NCBI GenBank assembly: GCA_026967815.1
Contig: JAPUUO010000026.1
Coordinates: forward strand, 1-13,907
Reading direction: 5' to 3'
Length of the DNA stretch: 13,907 nt
Source of the DNA: Candidatus Bathyarchaeota archaeon
Lineage (GTDB): Archaea > Thermoproteota > Bathyarchaeia > Bathyarchaeales > Bathyarchaeaceae
A program made the translations under genes and the position numbers. Positions within the stretch are counted from its first letter, which is position 1. Every line of letters begins with the position of its first letter. Shown piece by piece: positions 7,075-13,048 of this stretch. The notes beneath the pieces were generated by a model. It was not told the DNA's origin. It ran no database searches and was given only the letters and a program-made list of their open reading frames with translations.

Positions 7075-7136
7075 GTGACGTCATGCGCGTGCGTGCGTGG
7101 CGACGTTCTGTCTGCAGTCTCCTGCGGGCGCATGTT
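7075..7136. other. GC-rich block between regulator and CoA operon
   Basis: A short segment much richer in G and C than its surroundings, containing the palindrome TGACGTCA (7076-7083), repeated GCGTGC units, and an inverted repeat CATGCGC (7082-7088) with GCGCATG (7128-7134). It lies just past the stop of the regulator gene. It may be the 3' end of that transcript, an operator or a small RNA. Confidence 0.3.
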
Positions 7137-7140
7137 CTAG

Positions 7141-7737
7141 CTAAGCAAATTTGGGCGTTTCTTTGCAAATTGAGAGTAAACGTTGTCTAATCTCTCTGCT
7201 AAGTTTTTGTGTTTTCGCGAATTCTTCCTCTGACATCAATATAATATCTGCGTAGTGTTTTATCCACTGAAGGGTCATAAAGTCCAGGTCTTTCTCGAGT
7301 TTCACAAGCTCATCTTCAAGTTTCTTTGCACCCTTGTATTTTATCATCTTTGTTTCTAAACCAATCAGCTCGGGTACAATCTTGTCGTCACGTTTTATTT
7401 TGAAGCCAATCTTGCTCAATCCTTCAAGGACATCCACCATATCAACTTTGATCGTTTCCTTGCGAAGTGATCCAATGCTGCAGGTGAAAGTCTCCGCTGT
7501 TGCTTGATAGTAACTTTCAACGATATGATCAATCCGTTCTTCTCGTGAAACTTCCACTAAGCCTATCTTTTCAAGCTTCTTAATGTGATGATAGATGGTT
7601 TGCGGTGTTACGCCCAATTCTCCTGAGATCTGGCTCACTGTCAGTTCTTTCACTCTGAGTAAAAAGATCATTTTCCTTCTAGTTTCGTCGCCTAGTAATT
7701 TGAAAGCTTTAGGTCCAACTTCCTTTATTCGCTTCAA
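7141..7737 (-). CDS. ArsR-like winged-helix transcriptional regulator
   Basis: A 198-residue protein with a winged helix-turn-helix at about residues 12-68: FKLLGDETRRKMIFLL, then TVSQISGELGVTPQTIYHHIKKLEKIGLVEV. The C-terminal two-thirds is charged and helical (LEDELVKLEKDLDF), likely for dimerisation or ligand sensing; I see no metal-binding cysteine pair. The start must be TTG at 7735-7737: a stop codon sits immediately upstream in frame, the first in-frame ATG falls inside the HTH, and GGTGATG (7741-7747) serves as ribosome binding site. It lies upstream of, and parallel to, the CoA operon and near the palindromic operator at 8006-8025; either could be its target, but neither link is shown. 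Confidence 0.85.
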   Translation of the reverse strand: MKRIKEVGPKAFKLLGDETRRKMIFLLRVKELTVSQISGELGVTPQTIYHHIKKLEKIGLVEVSREERIDHIVESYYQATAETFTCSIGSLRKETIKVDMVDVLEGLSKIGFKIKRDDKIVPELIGLETKMIKYKGAKKLEDELVKLEKDLDFMTLQWIKHYADIILMSEEEFAKTQKLSREIRQRLLSICKETPKFA

Positions 7738-7761
7738 TCACATCACCACTTGTACACACAC

Positions 7762-7768
7762 AAAAAAA
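7762..7768 (-). terminator. T7 tract between the SEC-C gene and the regulator
   Basis: On the minus strand a run of seven T follows the SEC-C stop by about 30 bases, a typical archaeal terminator. A CTTTAAAG box at 7781-7788 could then be the TATA element of the regulator gene at normal spacing, making the two separate transcripts. Confidence 0.45.
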
Positions 7769-7780
7769 GAGGGGGGAGGA

Positions 7781-7788
7781 CTTTAAAG
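7781..7788 (-). promoter_or_regulatory. Candidate TATA box of the winged-helix regulator
   Basis: CTTTAAAG lies about 45 bases upstream of the TTG start; a transcript starting about 26 bases downstream would have a leader of some 20 bases that includes the GGTGATG ribosome binding site. It is self-complementary, so orientation is not determined by the box itself. Confidence 0.35.
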
Positions 7789-7799
7789 AATCTTGTGGA

Positions 7800-7895
7800 C
7801 TATTTGCCACAGCAGTCTTCATATTTGGCTCCGCTTCCACATGGACATGGATCGGCTGCCTTTGGCTTCTTAGCTTCTGATTTGCAGGAAGTCAC
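7800..7895 (-). CDS. Tiny SEC-C motif protein (31 aa)
   Basis: A 31-residue ORF starting at GTG (7893-7895). About half the protein is the SEC-C zinc-binding signature CPCGSGAKYEDCCGK, with cysteines at 17, 19, 28 and 29, known from the C-terminus of SecA and from many accessory proteins. The N-terminal half is short, lysine- and alanine-rich and carries one more cysteine. GGGGTG at 7901-7906 (minus strand) is a suitable ribosome binding site, and ATATATGA at about 7926-7934 a TATA box. Freestanding SEC-C peptides this small are easily missed by gene callers. The four-cysteine motif makes chance very unlikely; the function is unknown. It is divergent from the small plus-strand gene at 8047. 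Confidence 0.85.
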   Translation of the reverse strand: MTSCKSEAKKPKAADPCPCGSGAKYEDCCGK

Positions 7896-7925
7896 CTTTT
7901 CACCCCATTAATACATTCATATTAC

Positions 7926-7936
7926 TCATATATCAT
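7926..7936 (-). promoter_or_regulatory. Candidate TATA box of the SEC-C gene
   Basis: The minus strand reads AATGATATATGAG. A start point about 26 bases downstream would fall around 7905, close to the ribosome binding site of the SEC-C ORF, so the leader would be very short. Confidence 0.4.
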
Positions 7937-7958
7937 TCTTTTGGTTGACTTGACATGT

Positions 7959-7970
7959 GTACGTTTTAAT
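7959..7970. promoter_or_regulatory. Upstream half of a 12-bp inverted repeat flanking a TATA box
   Basis: GTACGTTTTAAT here is the exact inverse of ATTAAAACGTAC at 8006-8017. The two copies bracket the TATA-like element at 7981-7989, as expected of a two-site operator. This copy lacks the second half of the 20-bp palindrome found downstream. Confidence 0.55.
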
Positions 7971-7980
7971 CAATCATAAC

Positions 7981-7989
7981 ATTTATAAC
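7981..7989 (+). promoter_or_regulatory. Candidate TATA box of the small plus-strand gene
   Basis: ATTTATAAC lies where a TATA box should be for a transcript starting at about 8010, some 35 bases before the preferred ATG at 8047. Confidence 0.45.
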
Positions 7990-8005
7990 TGAGATCTGTG
8001 ATGTT

Positions 8006-8025
8006 ATTAAAACGTACGTTTCAAT
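8006..8025. promoter_or_regulatory. 20-bp near-perfect palindromic operator candidate
   Basis: ATTAAAACGTACGTTTCAAT is a palindrome with a single mismatched pair, centred on CGTACG. It covers the predicted transcription start of the plus-strand gene, the classical position for an archaeal repressor site. The inverted half-site at 7959-7970 supports a specific DNA-binding protein. The winged-helix regulator 270 bases away is a candidate binder, by proximity only. Confidence 0.6.
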
Positions 8026-8046
8026 AGTAATATGGTGGTGGTAATG

Positions 8047-8277
8047 ATGGAATGGAAAATGTTTGGAACAAAAGGAAAATTTCATTCGGCTAAAGAAAAG
8101 CTGCTCGAACTAGTTAGAGGCCTAGGAATGGAAAGCTCTGACAGTTCTTTACCTACTTCTGTTTCCGCTGTTGCTCCATATGCAACAGCATACTCACGTA
8201 ATAACTATTCCTTGAAAGCGGAGTCAAAAAAAGCAGAAGCACTAATGTACCAGCGAATGTTTGATCGACCAAGGTAA
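8047..8277 (+). CDS. Small hypothetical protein, 76 aa
   Basis: I recognise no family. The frame is open from ATG 8032, but ATG 8047 (or 8044) is preferred because GGTGGTGGT at 8034-8042 forms a ribosome binding site at good spacing. The product starts MEWKMFGTKGKFHSAKEKLL, followed by a helical stretch (LLELVRGLGME), a serine-rich middle and a basic tail ending MFDRPR. No cysteines, no signal peptide, no membrane segment. Expression appears tightly controlled, with a TATA box at 7981-7989 and a palindrome over the predicted start site. A T6 run at 8316-8321 could end the transcript. Confidence 0.6.
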   Translation: MEWKMFGTKGKFHSAKEKLLELVRGLGMESSDSSLPTSVSAVAPYATAYSRNNYSLKAESKKAEALMYQRMFDRPR

Positions 8278-8283
8278 GACAAT

Positions 8284-8490
8284 CTAAAATCTGAAATACA
8301 CGCGCCCATCTCCCCTTTTTTGTTGAAAAACATGGTGTGTAGATCCGTGTGATTGCACGTCACCCACGTTTGTACCTTCAGGATTTATCGGGGCAAAAGA
8401 TAACTCGAGGCCACATCTTGTCAATTTCCAGTTCGCTTCTGTACGCGTCGTTTCATCTAACTTGTTCACTTTGTAGGATAAGGTTCTCAT
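8284..8490 (-). CDS. Hypothetical ORF, 68 aa, possibly the frame-shifted end of the upstream ORF
   Basis: The ATG at 8488-8490 lies inside the end of the 109-aa ORF, overlapping it by 38 bases in another frame. The product has a glycine- and aromatic-rich C-terminal half (GLELSFAPINPEGTNVG ... GDGRVYFRF) resembling beta-structure, but no recognisable family. Either it is a separate overlapping gene or the true C-terminus of its neighbour after a frameshift. A T6 run on the opposite strand (8316-8321) crosses it. Confidence 0.35.
   Translation of the reverse strand: MRTLSYKVNKLDETTRTEANWKLTRCGLELSFAPINPEGTNVGDVQSHGSTHHVFQQKRGDGRVYFRF
8316..8321 (+). terminator. T6 tract after the small plus-strand gene
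   Basis: CCCCTTTTTTG begins 36 bases past the stop of the small plus-strand gene and fits an archaeal oligo-T terminator. Confidence 0.3.
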
Positions 8491-8782
8491 GATGTGGAGA
8501 TAAGCGGGAAACTTCGCCTCTTATAGAGTTGAAAACCTCATCTTCACGCCAATTCTTGCCATAGTCGAAGTATACCGTACTCCACTTTTTTCCTGAATGC
8601 GTGTAGTAAACCCAAACTGACAGGAGATGCTTCTTCTGAGAGACTTCGATTTCTGCTTCAACTGTTTCGGCTATTCTCACCACGGCTCTTCCAACAGTTC
8701 TAAACCGTTCACGTATGCGTACACCTGAAACTAGAGGAATGCAGATCCGAAATTTTCCCCCGTTGAAAGCCAAGATTATCAC
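8453..8782 (-). CDS. Hypothetical protein, 109 aa
   Basis: No family recognised. The GTG start (8780-8782) lies 12 bases after the stop of the 36-aa ORF, suggesting one transcript. The sequence alternates hydrophobic and charged residues in a way typical of beta-strands: FRICIPLVSGVRIRERFRT, then AVVRIAETVEAEIEVSQ, and an aromatic-rich part (LLSVWVYYTHSGKKWSTVYF). This looks like a small beta-sheet domain, and its composition makes real coding likely. No signal peptide or metal motif. The C-terminus may continue in another frame (see 8284-8490). Confidence 0.55.
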   Translation of the reverse strand: MIILAFNGGKFRICIPLVSGVRIRERFRTVGRAVVRIAETVEAEIEVSQKKHLLSVWVYYTHSGKKWSTVYFDYGKNWREDEVFNSIRGEVSRLSPHHENLILQSEQVR

Positions 8783-8794
8783 CGAGGCGCACTG

Positions 8795-8905
8795 TCAAAC
8801 GTAGCCTTCTTCAAGCAGTTTTTCTATCTTAGCGTAGTTCTTCTGTTTGGCTAGCTGTTGGATGTGGTCAAGTCTTCTTATTATTTCATTTGTGAAGTCT
8901 GTCAA
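8795..8905 (-). CDS. Very small helical ORF, 36 aa, TTG start
   Basis: This short frame reads as one amphipathic helical segment: EIIRRLDHIQQLAKQKNYAK followed by IEKLLEEGYV. Such heptad-like spacing is rarely produced by chance. A stop codon sits three codons before the TTG (8903-8905), so the start is confined to this spot; GAGATGA just upstream can act as ribosome binding site. It precedes the 109-aa ORF by 12 bases. No family recognised. It could be a small helical partner of the 109-aa protein. Confidence 0.45.
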   Translation of the reverse strand: MTDFTNEIIRRLDHIQQLAKQKNYAKIEKLLEEGYV

Positions 8906-9138
8906 GTTTTCATCTCAACTTGCCGTTGATGACATAGCAATAAAAGACACGTGCTGCAACGCCTCTAAGCGGAGTAGAGAGAGAAAGGTAAAAATAATAG
9001 TTCGCGAGTGCAAAGCTTCCCTTTTTACATGTACAAAGCTGGAGAACGTGAAGCTTAGCGATCTGAAGCAACAGAAGAAGCACGCGCGTGTGTTGGTTGC
9101 TTGTTCTAACTTTAGAACGTCTTGTTCTATTGCGTGGA

Positions 9139-9148
9139 ATTATAATAC
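9139..9148 (+). promoter_or_regulatory. TATA box of the secreted Ig-like protein gene
   Basis: ATTATAATAC centred about 27 bases upstream of the GTG at 9171 implies a leaderless or nearly leaderless transcript, common in archaea. It also supports rejecting the longer upstream extension of this frame to 8847. Confidence 0.5.
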
Positions 9149-9170
9149 TCTTTGGTCTCCTTCTTGTTTG

Positions 9171-9890
9171 GTGAAGAAATTGAGGAAGAAACTGCTAGTT
9201 GTGGCGCTGATGGTAACCGTCGCCGTTTCTCTTGCAGCTTACGCCTGGGCTACATATGAAGGCGCGCGTGCCGAAAATGATTGCTTGCAGGTTACTGCGC
9301 AACTATCTTCTGTCACCATAGCTAGGGGAGATAACGTGACAATATTCGCCTTGGTAGAGGACGAAGCGGAAAAACCGATTGGGCAAGCAACAGTAACGGC
9401 GACAATAGGAGATTTGGAAATTCTCTTTCTTCTCGCGGACCAAGGAGATGGTAACTATCAAGGAGCAATCGATACTTCAATTGTCAAACAAGGAACCTAC
9501 ACTATAGTTGTCACAGCCCAAAAAGAGGGATACGGACCAAGCCAATCGTCACTGAAAGTGACCGTAACTTCAGACGCTGCTGGTAATCCTTCAGATACAG
9601 ATGTGACTGAGCTCAAGGTTGTTATCAACGAGGTGAAGACCGTGGATGTGCATGTGTGCGTTGACATAAGCGATGGGGTGACTGAGGAAGAAGCTGAGCT
9701 GATTGTAGGGACAACTTTCATCGTGGTTATGGGAGAATATGTTACGCATCGACTGGATACCCTGACCTTTGATGATACCCAAATAGAAGCACATTATACT
9801 TGGGGCGTCGACGAAAATGACATAGGACATGTATTCGACATGACTGCGGATCTCACAACGCTTGAGGCAACGGTTTCGCACTGCTTCTGA
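9171..9890 (+). CDS. Secreted or membrane-anchored protein with an Ig-like domain
   Basis: A 239-residue protein with an N-terminal signal or anchor: basic start (KKLRKKLL) then a hydrophobic run (VVALMVTVAVSLAAYAWA). Residues about 38-130 look like an Ig-like/adhesin beta-sandwich: SSVTIARGDNVTIFALVED, AEKPIGQATVTATIGD, DGNYQGAIDT, GTYTIVVTAQKEGYGPSQS, KVTVTSD. The C-terminal about 90 residues form a second, acidic, threonine-rich domain with two cysteines (HVCVDIS and the terminal SHCF) that could form a disulfide outside the cell. No sorting signal or C-terminal anchor is seen. The start was set at GTG 9171 because the signal peptide begins there and a TATA box lies at the right distance. 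Function unknown; likely cell-surface. Confidence 0.75.
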   Translation: MKKLRKKLLVVALMVTVAVSLAAYAWATYEGARAENDCLQVTAQLSSVTIARGDNVTIFALVEDEAEKPIGQATVTATIGDLEILFLLADQGDGNYQGAIDTSIVKQGTYTIVVTAQKEGYGPSQSSLKVTVTSDAAGNPSDTDVTELKVVINEVKTVDVHVCVDISDGVTEEEAELIVGTTFIVVMGEYVTHRLDTLTFDDTQIEAHYTWGVDENDIGHVFDMTADLTTLEATVSHCF

Positions 9891-9912
9891 TACAGTTATG
9901 CGCGATCCTCTC

Positions 9913-9918
9913 TTTTTT
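9913..9918 (+). terminator. T6 tract after the Ig-like gene
   Basis: TCTTTTTTGG begins about 22 bases past the stop codon. Together with the minus-strand T5 at 9925-9929 it marks the convergent end of two transcripts. Confidence 0.45.
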
Positions 9919-9924
9919 GGGTTT

Positions 9925-9929
9925 AAAAA
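9925..9929 (-). terminator. T5 tract after the MFS gene
   Basis: Minus-strand T5 about 75 bases past the transporter stop, facing the plus-strand T6 tract. Confidence 0.3.
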
Positions 9930-10005
9930 CAACGTTTATGTACAGTTGCGTGCGCTTCACACTATCGAAGGCATTCTTTTCCACTGAAGCACGAATTTTG
10001 GGCTT

Positions 10006-11268
10006 TCATTTTTCAGTTATTCCTTTTTTTACATTCTCTTCGATTTCTTCTACATGTCTCATGTCAGTAAAGAACCAAGAAAGCGTCAACGTCAATATCC
10101 CTAACCCCGCACACACGAGATATACATTGGAGGTTCTTGTGAATCCCACTATGACTCCTGAAAGAATCATGCCGAATGGTGACGCAGCAGAAGCAAGTGC
10201 CCCGATAACTGAGTTTATTCTCCCTTGCATTTTCATAGGAACAACAGTCTGGATTATGGTCTGAATTGACACGTTAGCTATTGGAACACAACAAGCCATG
10301 ATTAATCCACCTATCGCCATAAACCAAAACAATCCTGTGGGAGTAAGAGCCACTACGGCATATCCCAGGAAGATGCCATATACCGAAAACGTGATTGCGA
10401 CCATTTTCCTTTTGAACCCTTTCATCACCGACATCAGCAATCCGCCAGCAAGAATTCCTCCTTGGAAAAGAGCCATAACTAAAGCCAAATCTGGGGCCCC
10501 TCCAAAGTGATCAAATCTTACATAATACGGGAGTAGGGTAGATAAGGGCGTGAGCAGGAAATTCAAAGCAGTCGCCAGAACAATAAAAGGTAGAAGCCCT
10601 CTTGCATCCTTTATGAACGTTAAGCCTTCACCAAAATCCTTCTTGAAAGAAGATCTAGCCGGATCTTTATCCTGCTTCTTTCTCACCGATGGTATCTTGA
10701 TTATCAAGAGCGGTACCAACGCTACTATAAATGTAGCAGCGTCAATCCAAAGAATTTGGCCGATTTTCCAGAACTCCAATAACAGCGCTGCTATGACTGG
10801 TCCCATTAAAGTAACGGCACCAGAAAGAAGGTAATTTAAGCCATTCATACGGCTTAGTTTTTCGCGAGGAACCATTAAAGGTACAATAGCTGACACAGCA
10901 GGGTTATGAAAGGCTTGAAATATGCCCCTCAGTGCCAGTAGCGCCAAAACTGACCAAATCGAGATCATATTCAGCCAAAACAGAAAGATGAGTGCTACTG
11001 TGGCTAAGGCTTGTAAAAGGTCTACAATACCAATTAATGCTTTGCGACTCCATCTGTCCACAAGCACGCCAGCAAAAGGCATTAGTATCACCATAGGAGC
11101 AAAACCCGCGAAAGATGCAATTGACAAATATAAAGCACTTTCCGTTTCTAGAGTTATCCACCAGATTATCACAAAGCTTGCAATAGATGATCCTAGTACT
11201 GAAACCAATTGTCCTGACCAGAAGGTCAGGTAGCCTGTAAATGTAGTTTGGTTGGCTTGTGTTTTCAT
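10006..11268 (-). CDS. MFS transporter, drug-efflux-like (MFS_3 type)
   Basis: A 420-residue polytopic membrane protein of the major facilitator superfamily with about 12 hydrophobic segments. The first reads FWSGQLVSVLGSSIASFVI; the motif-A loop GVLVDRWSRKALIG (67-80) follows the second helix, with the expected Asp71, Arg72 and Arg75. The wording resembles the enterobactin/macrolide exporter branch (DHA3), proton-driven antiporters; the substrate cannot be read from sequence. A central charged loop (SVRKKQDKDPARSSFKKDFG) separates the two halves. The ATG at 11266-11268 is preceded by GAGG (11276-11279) at a fitting distance. It diverges from the CitG-family gene, sharing a 231-base promoter region with short palindromes at 11316-11325 and 11354-11364. 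Confidence 0.9.
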   Translation of the reverse strand: MKTQANQTTFTGYLTFWSGQLVSVLGSSIASFVIIWWITLETESALYLSIASFAGFAPMVILMPFAGVLVDRWSRKALIGIVDLLQALATVALIFLFWLNMISIWSVLALLALRGIFQAFHNPAVSAIVPLMVPREKLSRMNGLNYLLSGAVTLMGPVIAALLLEFWKIGQILWIDAATFIVALVPLLIIKIPSVRKKQDKDPARSSFKKDFGEGLTFIKDARGLLPFIVLATALNFLLTPLSTLLPYYVRFDHFGGAPDLALVMALFQGGILAGGLLMSVMKGFKRKMVAITFSVYGIFLGYAVVALTPTGLFWFMAIGGLIMACCVPIANVSIQTIIQTVVPMKMQGRINSVIGALASAASPFGMILSGVIVGFTRTSNVYLVCAGLGILTLTLSWFFTDMRHVEEIEENVKKGITEK

Positions 11269-11315
11269 ATGACAACCTCGACTTCTTATCTCTCTAAATT
11301 GAGATTGAACACTTT

Positions 11316-11364
11316 AGATTAATCTTCTGAGAAAAAGTGACCAGTCTATTACCCACAAATTGTG
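11316..11364. promoter_or_regulatory. Two short palindromes in the MFS/CitG divergent region
   Basis: AGATTAATCT (11316-11325) is a perfect 10-bp palindrome; CACAAATTGTG (11354-11364) is a perfect 5+5 palindrome with one central base. Both lie between divergent starts and could bind regulators. The first recurs with flanks at 834-846. The evidence is weak, as short AT-rich palindromes are common. Confidence 0.25.
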
Positions 11365-11499
11365 AGTCCTACACACGTGGTCGGCGTACCAATATTAGCA
11401 TAATTTGCTGCTGAGTTTTGCTGAATTGTAGCATGTGCGTTTTCTAACCTGCATTAGTGAAAGCGTAATCTTTTACTGTGATGTGGCTTTGAAATACTC

Positions 11500-12483
11500 A
11501 TGTCTCAGGTTGAGAAGGGTCAAATTATGACAGTGGAAACACAATTTGACGTAGCTAGGCATGTTGCTGAGTGTCTTCAGTTTGCGGTTCTTCTAGAAGT
11601 GAGTGCTTACCCTAAACCGGGCAATGTGCATAGAACGGCGGATTTCGAAGAGACAATGTATGAACATTTCTTGGCTTCCGCTGTTGCTCTGGCGCCCTGT
11701 TTTAGAGATGCTGCTCAAAATGGGGTCTTCGTTGGTCAGGGAAAAATCAGCCCTGATGAGCTTGGAATGGGGAAGTTGATTAAGGAGACTGTAGGGCATG
11801 TGAAAAGTTGGCAACGCGGCGGAAACACAGTCTTAGGGACTATAATTCTGCTCATGCCAATGGCTTCAGCTGCTGGAATCACTCTTACCAAAGAGCCATT
11901 TTCTGTTTCCCGTCTCAGAAAACACATCATGCGGGTTGTAGAGTCAACTACGCCAATAGATGCTATTAACGTTTACAATGCAATTTCAATTGCCAAACCC
12001 GGCGGCTTGGGAAAGGCACCAAAACTTGACGTCACTGACATGACTTCCAGGCAGAAGATACTAGAGGACAATGTTTCGCTTTTCGATGTGTTTAGAATTT
12101 CTACCTCTTGGGACTCCATTTCCTCTGAATGGGTGACCAATTATTCGATCACTTTTGACTTGGGCTATCCCTATTTTCTCGGAATGCTTGAAGAAACCAG
12201 CGATGTAAACATAGCTACAGTGCATACTTTCCTCAAAATTCTTTCAGAAATTCCAGATACTTTGATAGCCAGAAAATCAGGGTCGGCCAAAGCAAAGGAG
12301 ATTTCCAACCGAGCCAAGCAAATTCTAGAAGCTGGAGCCTTAACAACGCGCAAGGGCAAAGAACAACTGTTACAGTTTGATGATCGACTTCGAGACGCCA
12401 AGCATAGGTTGAATCCTGGCACCACTGCAGACCTCACAGTCGCGGTCTTGGCCGTTGCTGCGTTGAATGGATATAGACCCTGA
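11500..12483 (+). CDS. CitG-family protein (triphosphoribosyl-dephospho-CoA synthase-like)
   Basis: CitG proteins use ATP and 3'-dephospho-CoA to make 2'-(5''-triphosphoribosyl)-3'-dephospho-CoA, releasing adenine; in bacteria this feeds the prosthetic group of citrate lyase or malonate decarboxylase. The 327 residues carry the family blocks: EVSAYPKPGNVHR (33-45), QRGGNTVLGTIILLMP (105-120), DAINVYNAISIAKPGGLG, and the C-terminal NPGTTADLTVAVLAVAAL (305-322). I see no citrate lyase or malonate decarboxylase genes here, so the archaeal role is open; the shared substrate family with the CoA operon 4.5 kb away is suggestive. ATG 11500 gives the longest frame and may be leaderless; ATG 11527, with a weak GGGT upstream, is an alternative giving 318 aa. 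Confidence 0.88.
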   Translation: MSQVEKGQIMTVETQFDVARHVAECLQFAVLLEVSAYPKPGNVHRTADFEETMYEHFLASAVALAPCFRDAAQNGVFVGQGKISPDELGMGKLIKETVGHVKSWQRGGNTVLGTIILLMPMASAAGITLTKEPFSVSRLRKHIMRVVESTTPIDAINVYNAISIAKPGGLGKAPKLDVTDMTSRQKILEDNVSLFDVFRISTSWDSISSEWVTNYSITFDLGYPYFLGMLEETSDVNIATVHTFLKILSEIPDTLIARKSGSAKAKEISNRAKQILEAGALTTRKGKEQLLQFDDRLRDAKHRLNPGTTADLTVAVLAVAALNGYRP

Positions 12484-12492
12484 AAAGTGAGA

Positions 12493-12497
12493 TTTTT
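12493..12497 (+). terminator. T5 tract after the CitG-family gene
   Basis: GATTTTTAG lies 10 bases after the stop, a short oligo-T tract consistent with an archaeal terminator. Confidence 0.3.
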
Positions 12498-12643
12498 AGC
12501 AAAAAACGCAACAACATAAATGGCAGCCGTAACGTAAGTGACAATCACTTCCAAACTGTACATACTTCAGATTGCCTATTATTTTCGTACTCGCAACTTC
12601 CCTTTTAGAATTCTTTATCCACATTGTTCAGTAGGGTTGCACC

Positions 12644-12751
12644 ATGTTTGAAGAAATGGCGACTTCAGCCGCCAGATTGCTCCTCGTCGTATTCATCTTA
12701 ATCCTCTTCTCCCTTGTAGCCTATTGTGCGCTGTATCTTCAAGATTCGTGA
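12644..12751 (+). CDS. Small membrane protein, 35 aa
   Basis: An ATG-started ORF encoding one predicted transmembrane helix: MFEEMATSAARLLLVVF then ILILFSLVAYCALYLQDS. The acidic N-terminus and uninterrupted hydrophobic run of about 20 residues are typical of a single-pass peptide. An AT-rich TTCTTTATCC element (12611-12620) lies about 25-30 bases upstream, compatible with a nearly leaderless transcript; no strong ribosome binding site. It overlaps the next ORF by 26 bases in another frame, so the two may once have been one membrane-anchored protein now split by a frameshift. Confidence 0.45.
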   Translation: MFEEMATSAARLLLVVFILILFSLVAYCALYLQDS

Positions 12752-13048
12752 TTCGAACGCCTTCATTGGGGTGATGGAAACGCAAGTAGAACAAGTGACC
12801 TTGGAAACCCTGAGGGAGATGGAAACCCTTTCCGAAGTCGAAGGACGACACATCTTCCACTTGGCGAGAATATACATTTCCACCCCTGTGGAAGAAAACG
12901 CAAGCTTGTCTACGAAAAGAGGGCAATAGCTCGAGAAATGCAAGCATCAAGGCGCATAAATGCTAAGAAACCAGAGCACTCGCGGTTTTCGAACATTTTG
13001 TTGTCGCAAAAGAACTGCATGCTCTGCATTCCAAATCGGTTTCTATGA
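12726..13048 (+). pseudogene. Small helical protein interrupted by a frameshift
   Basis: From GTG 12726 the frame gives a convincing helical protein: RDSNAFIGVMETQVEQVTLE, TLREMETLSEVEGRHIF, HLARIYISTPVEENA. It then degenerates and stops at 12927-12929. Another frame takes over exactly there (from 12902) with an equally natural continuation, KLVYEKRAIAREMQASRRIN followed by AKKPEHSRF, stopping at 13046-13048. Restoring one base near 12899-12902 would join the two into a protein of about 107 residues. I read this as a single-base deletion: real decay or a sequencing/assembly error. No family recognised. ATG 12774 is an alternative start. Confidence 0.5.

Noticed and set aside
8847..9170. Long N-terminal extension of the Ig-like protein (frame open from 8847)
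   Set aside because: The extension has no protein-like character, crosses the 36-aa minus-strand ORF, and the signal peptide and TATA box both fix the start at 9171.
9591..9932. Minus-strand ORF antisense to the Ig-like gene
   Set aside because: A shadow frame, histidine/serine-rich, with no start signal; the plus strand has the convincing protein.
12171..12563. Minus-strand ORF with a hydrophobic N-terminus
   Set aside because: Most of it is antisense to the CitG-family gene, whose coding sense is clear; the hydrophobic start alone is not enough.
12775..12832. Three spaced GGAAAC copies suggesting a short repeat array
   Set aside because: Spacing is irregular, the copies are only 6-8 bases, and they fall in a frame that reads as real protein; not a CRISPR.
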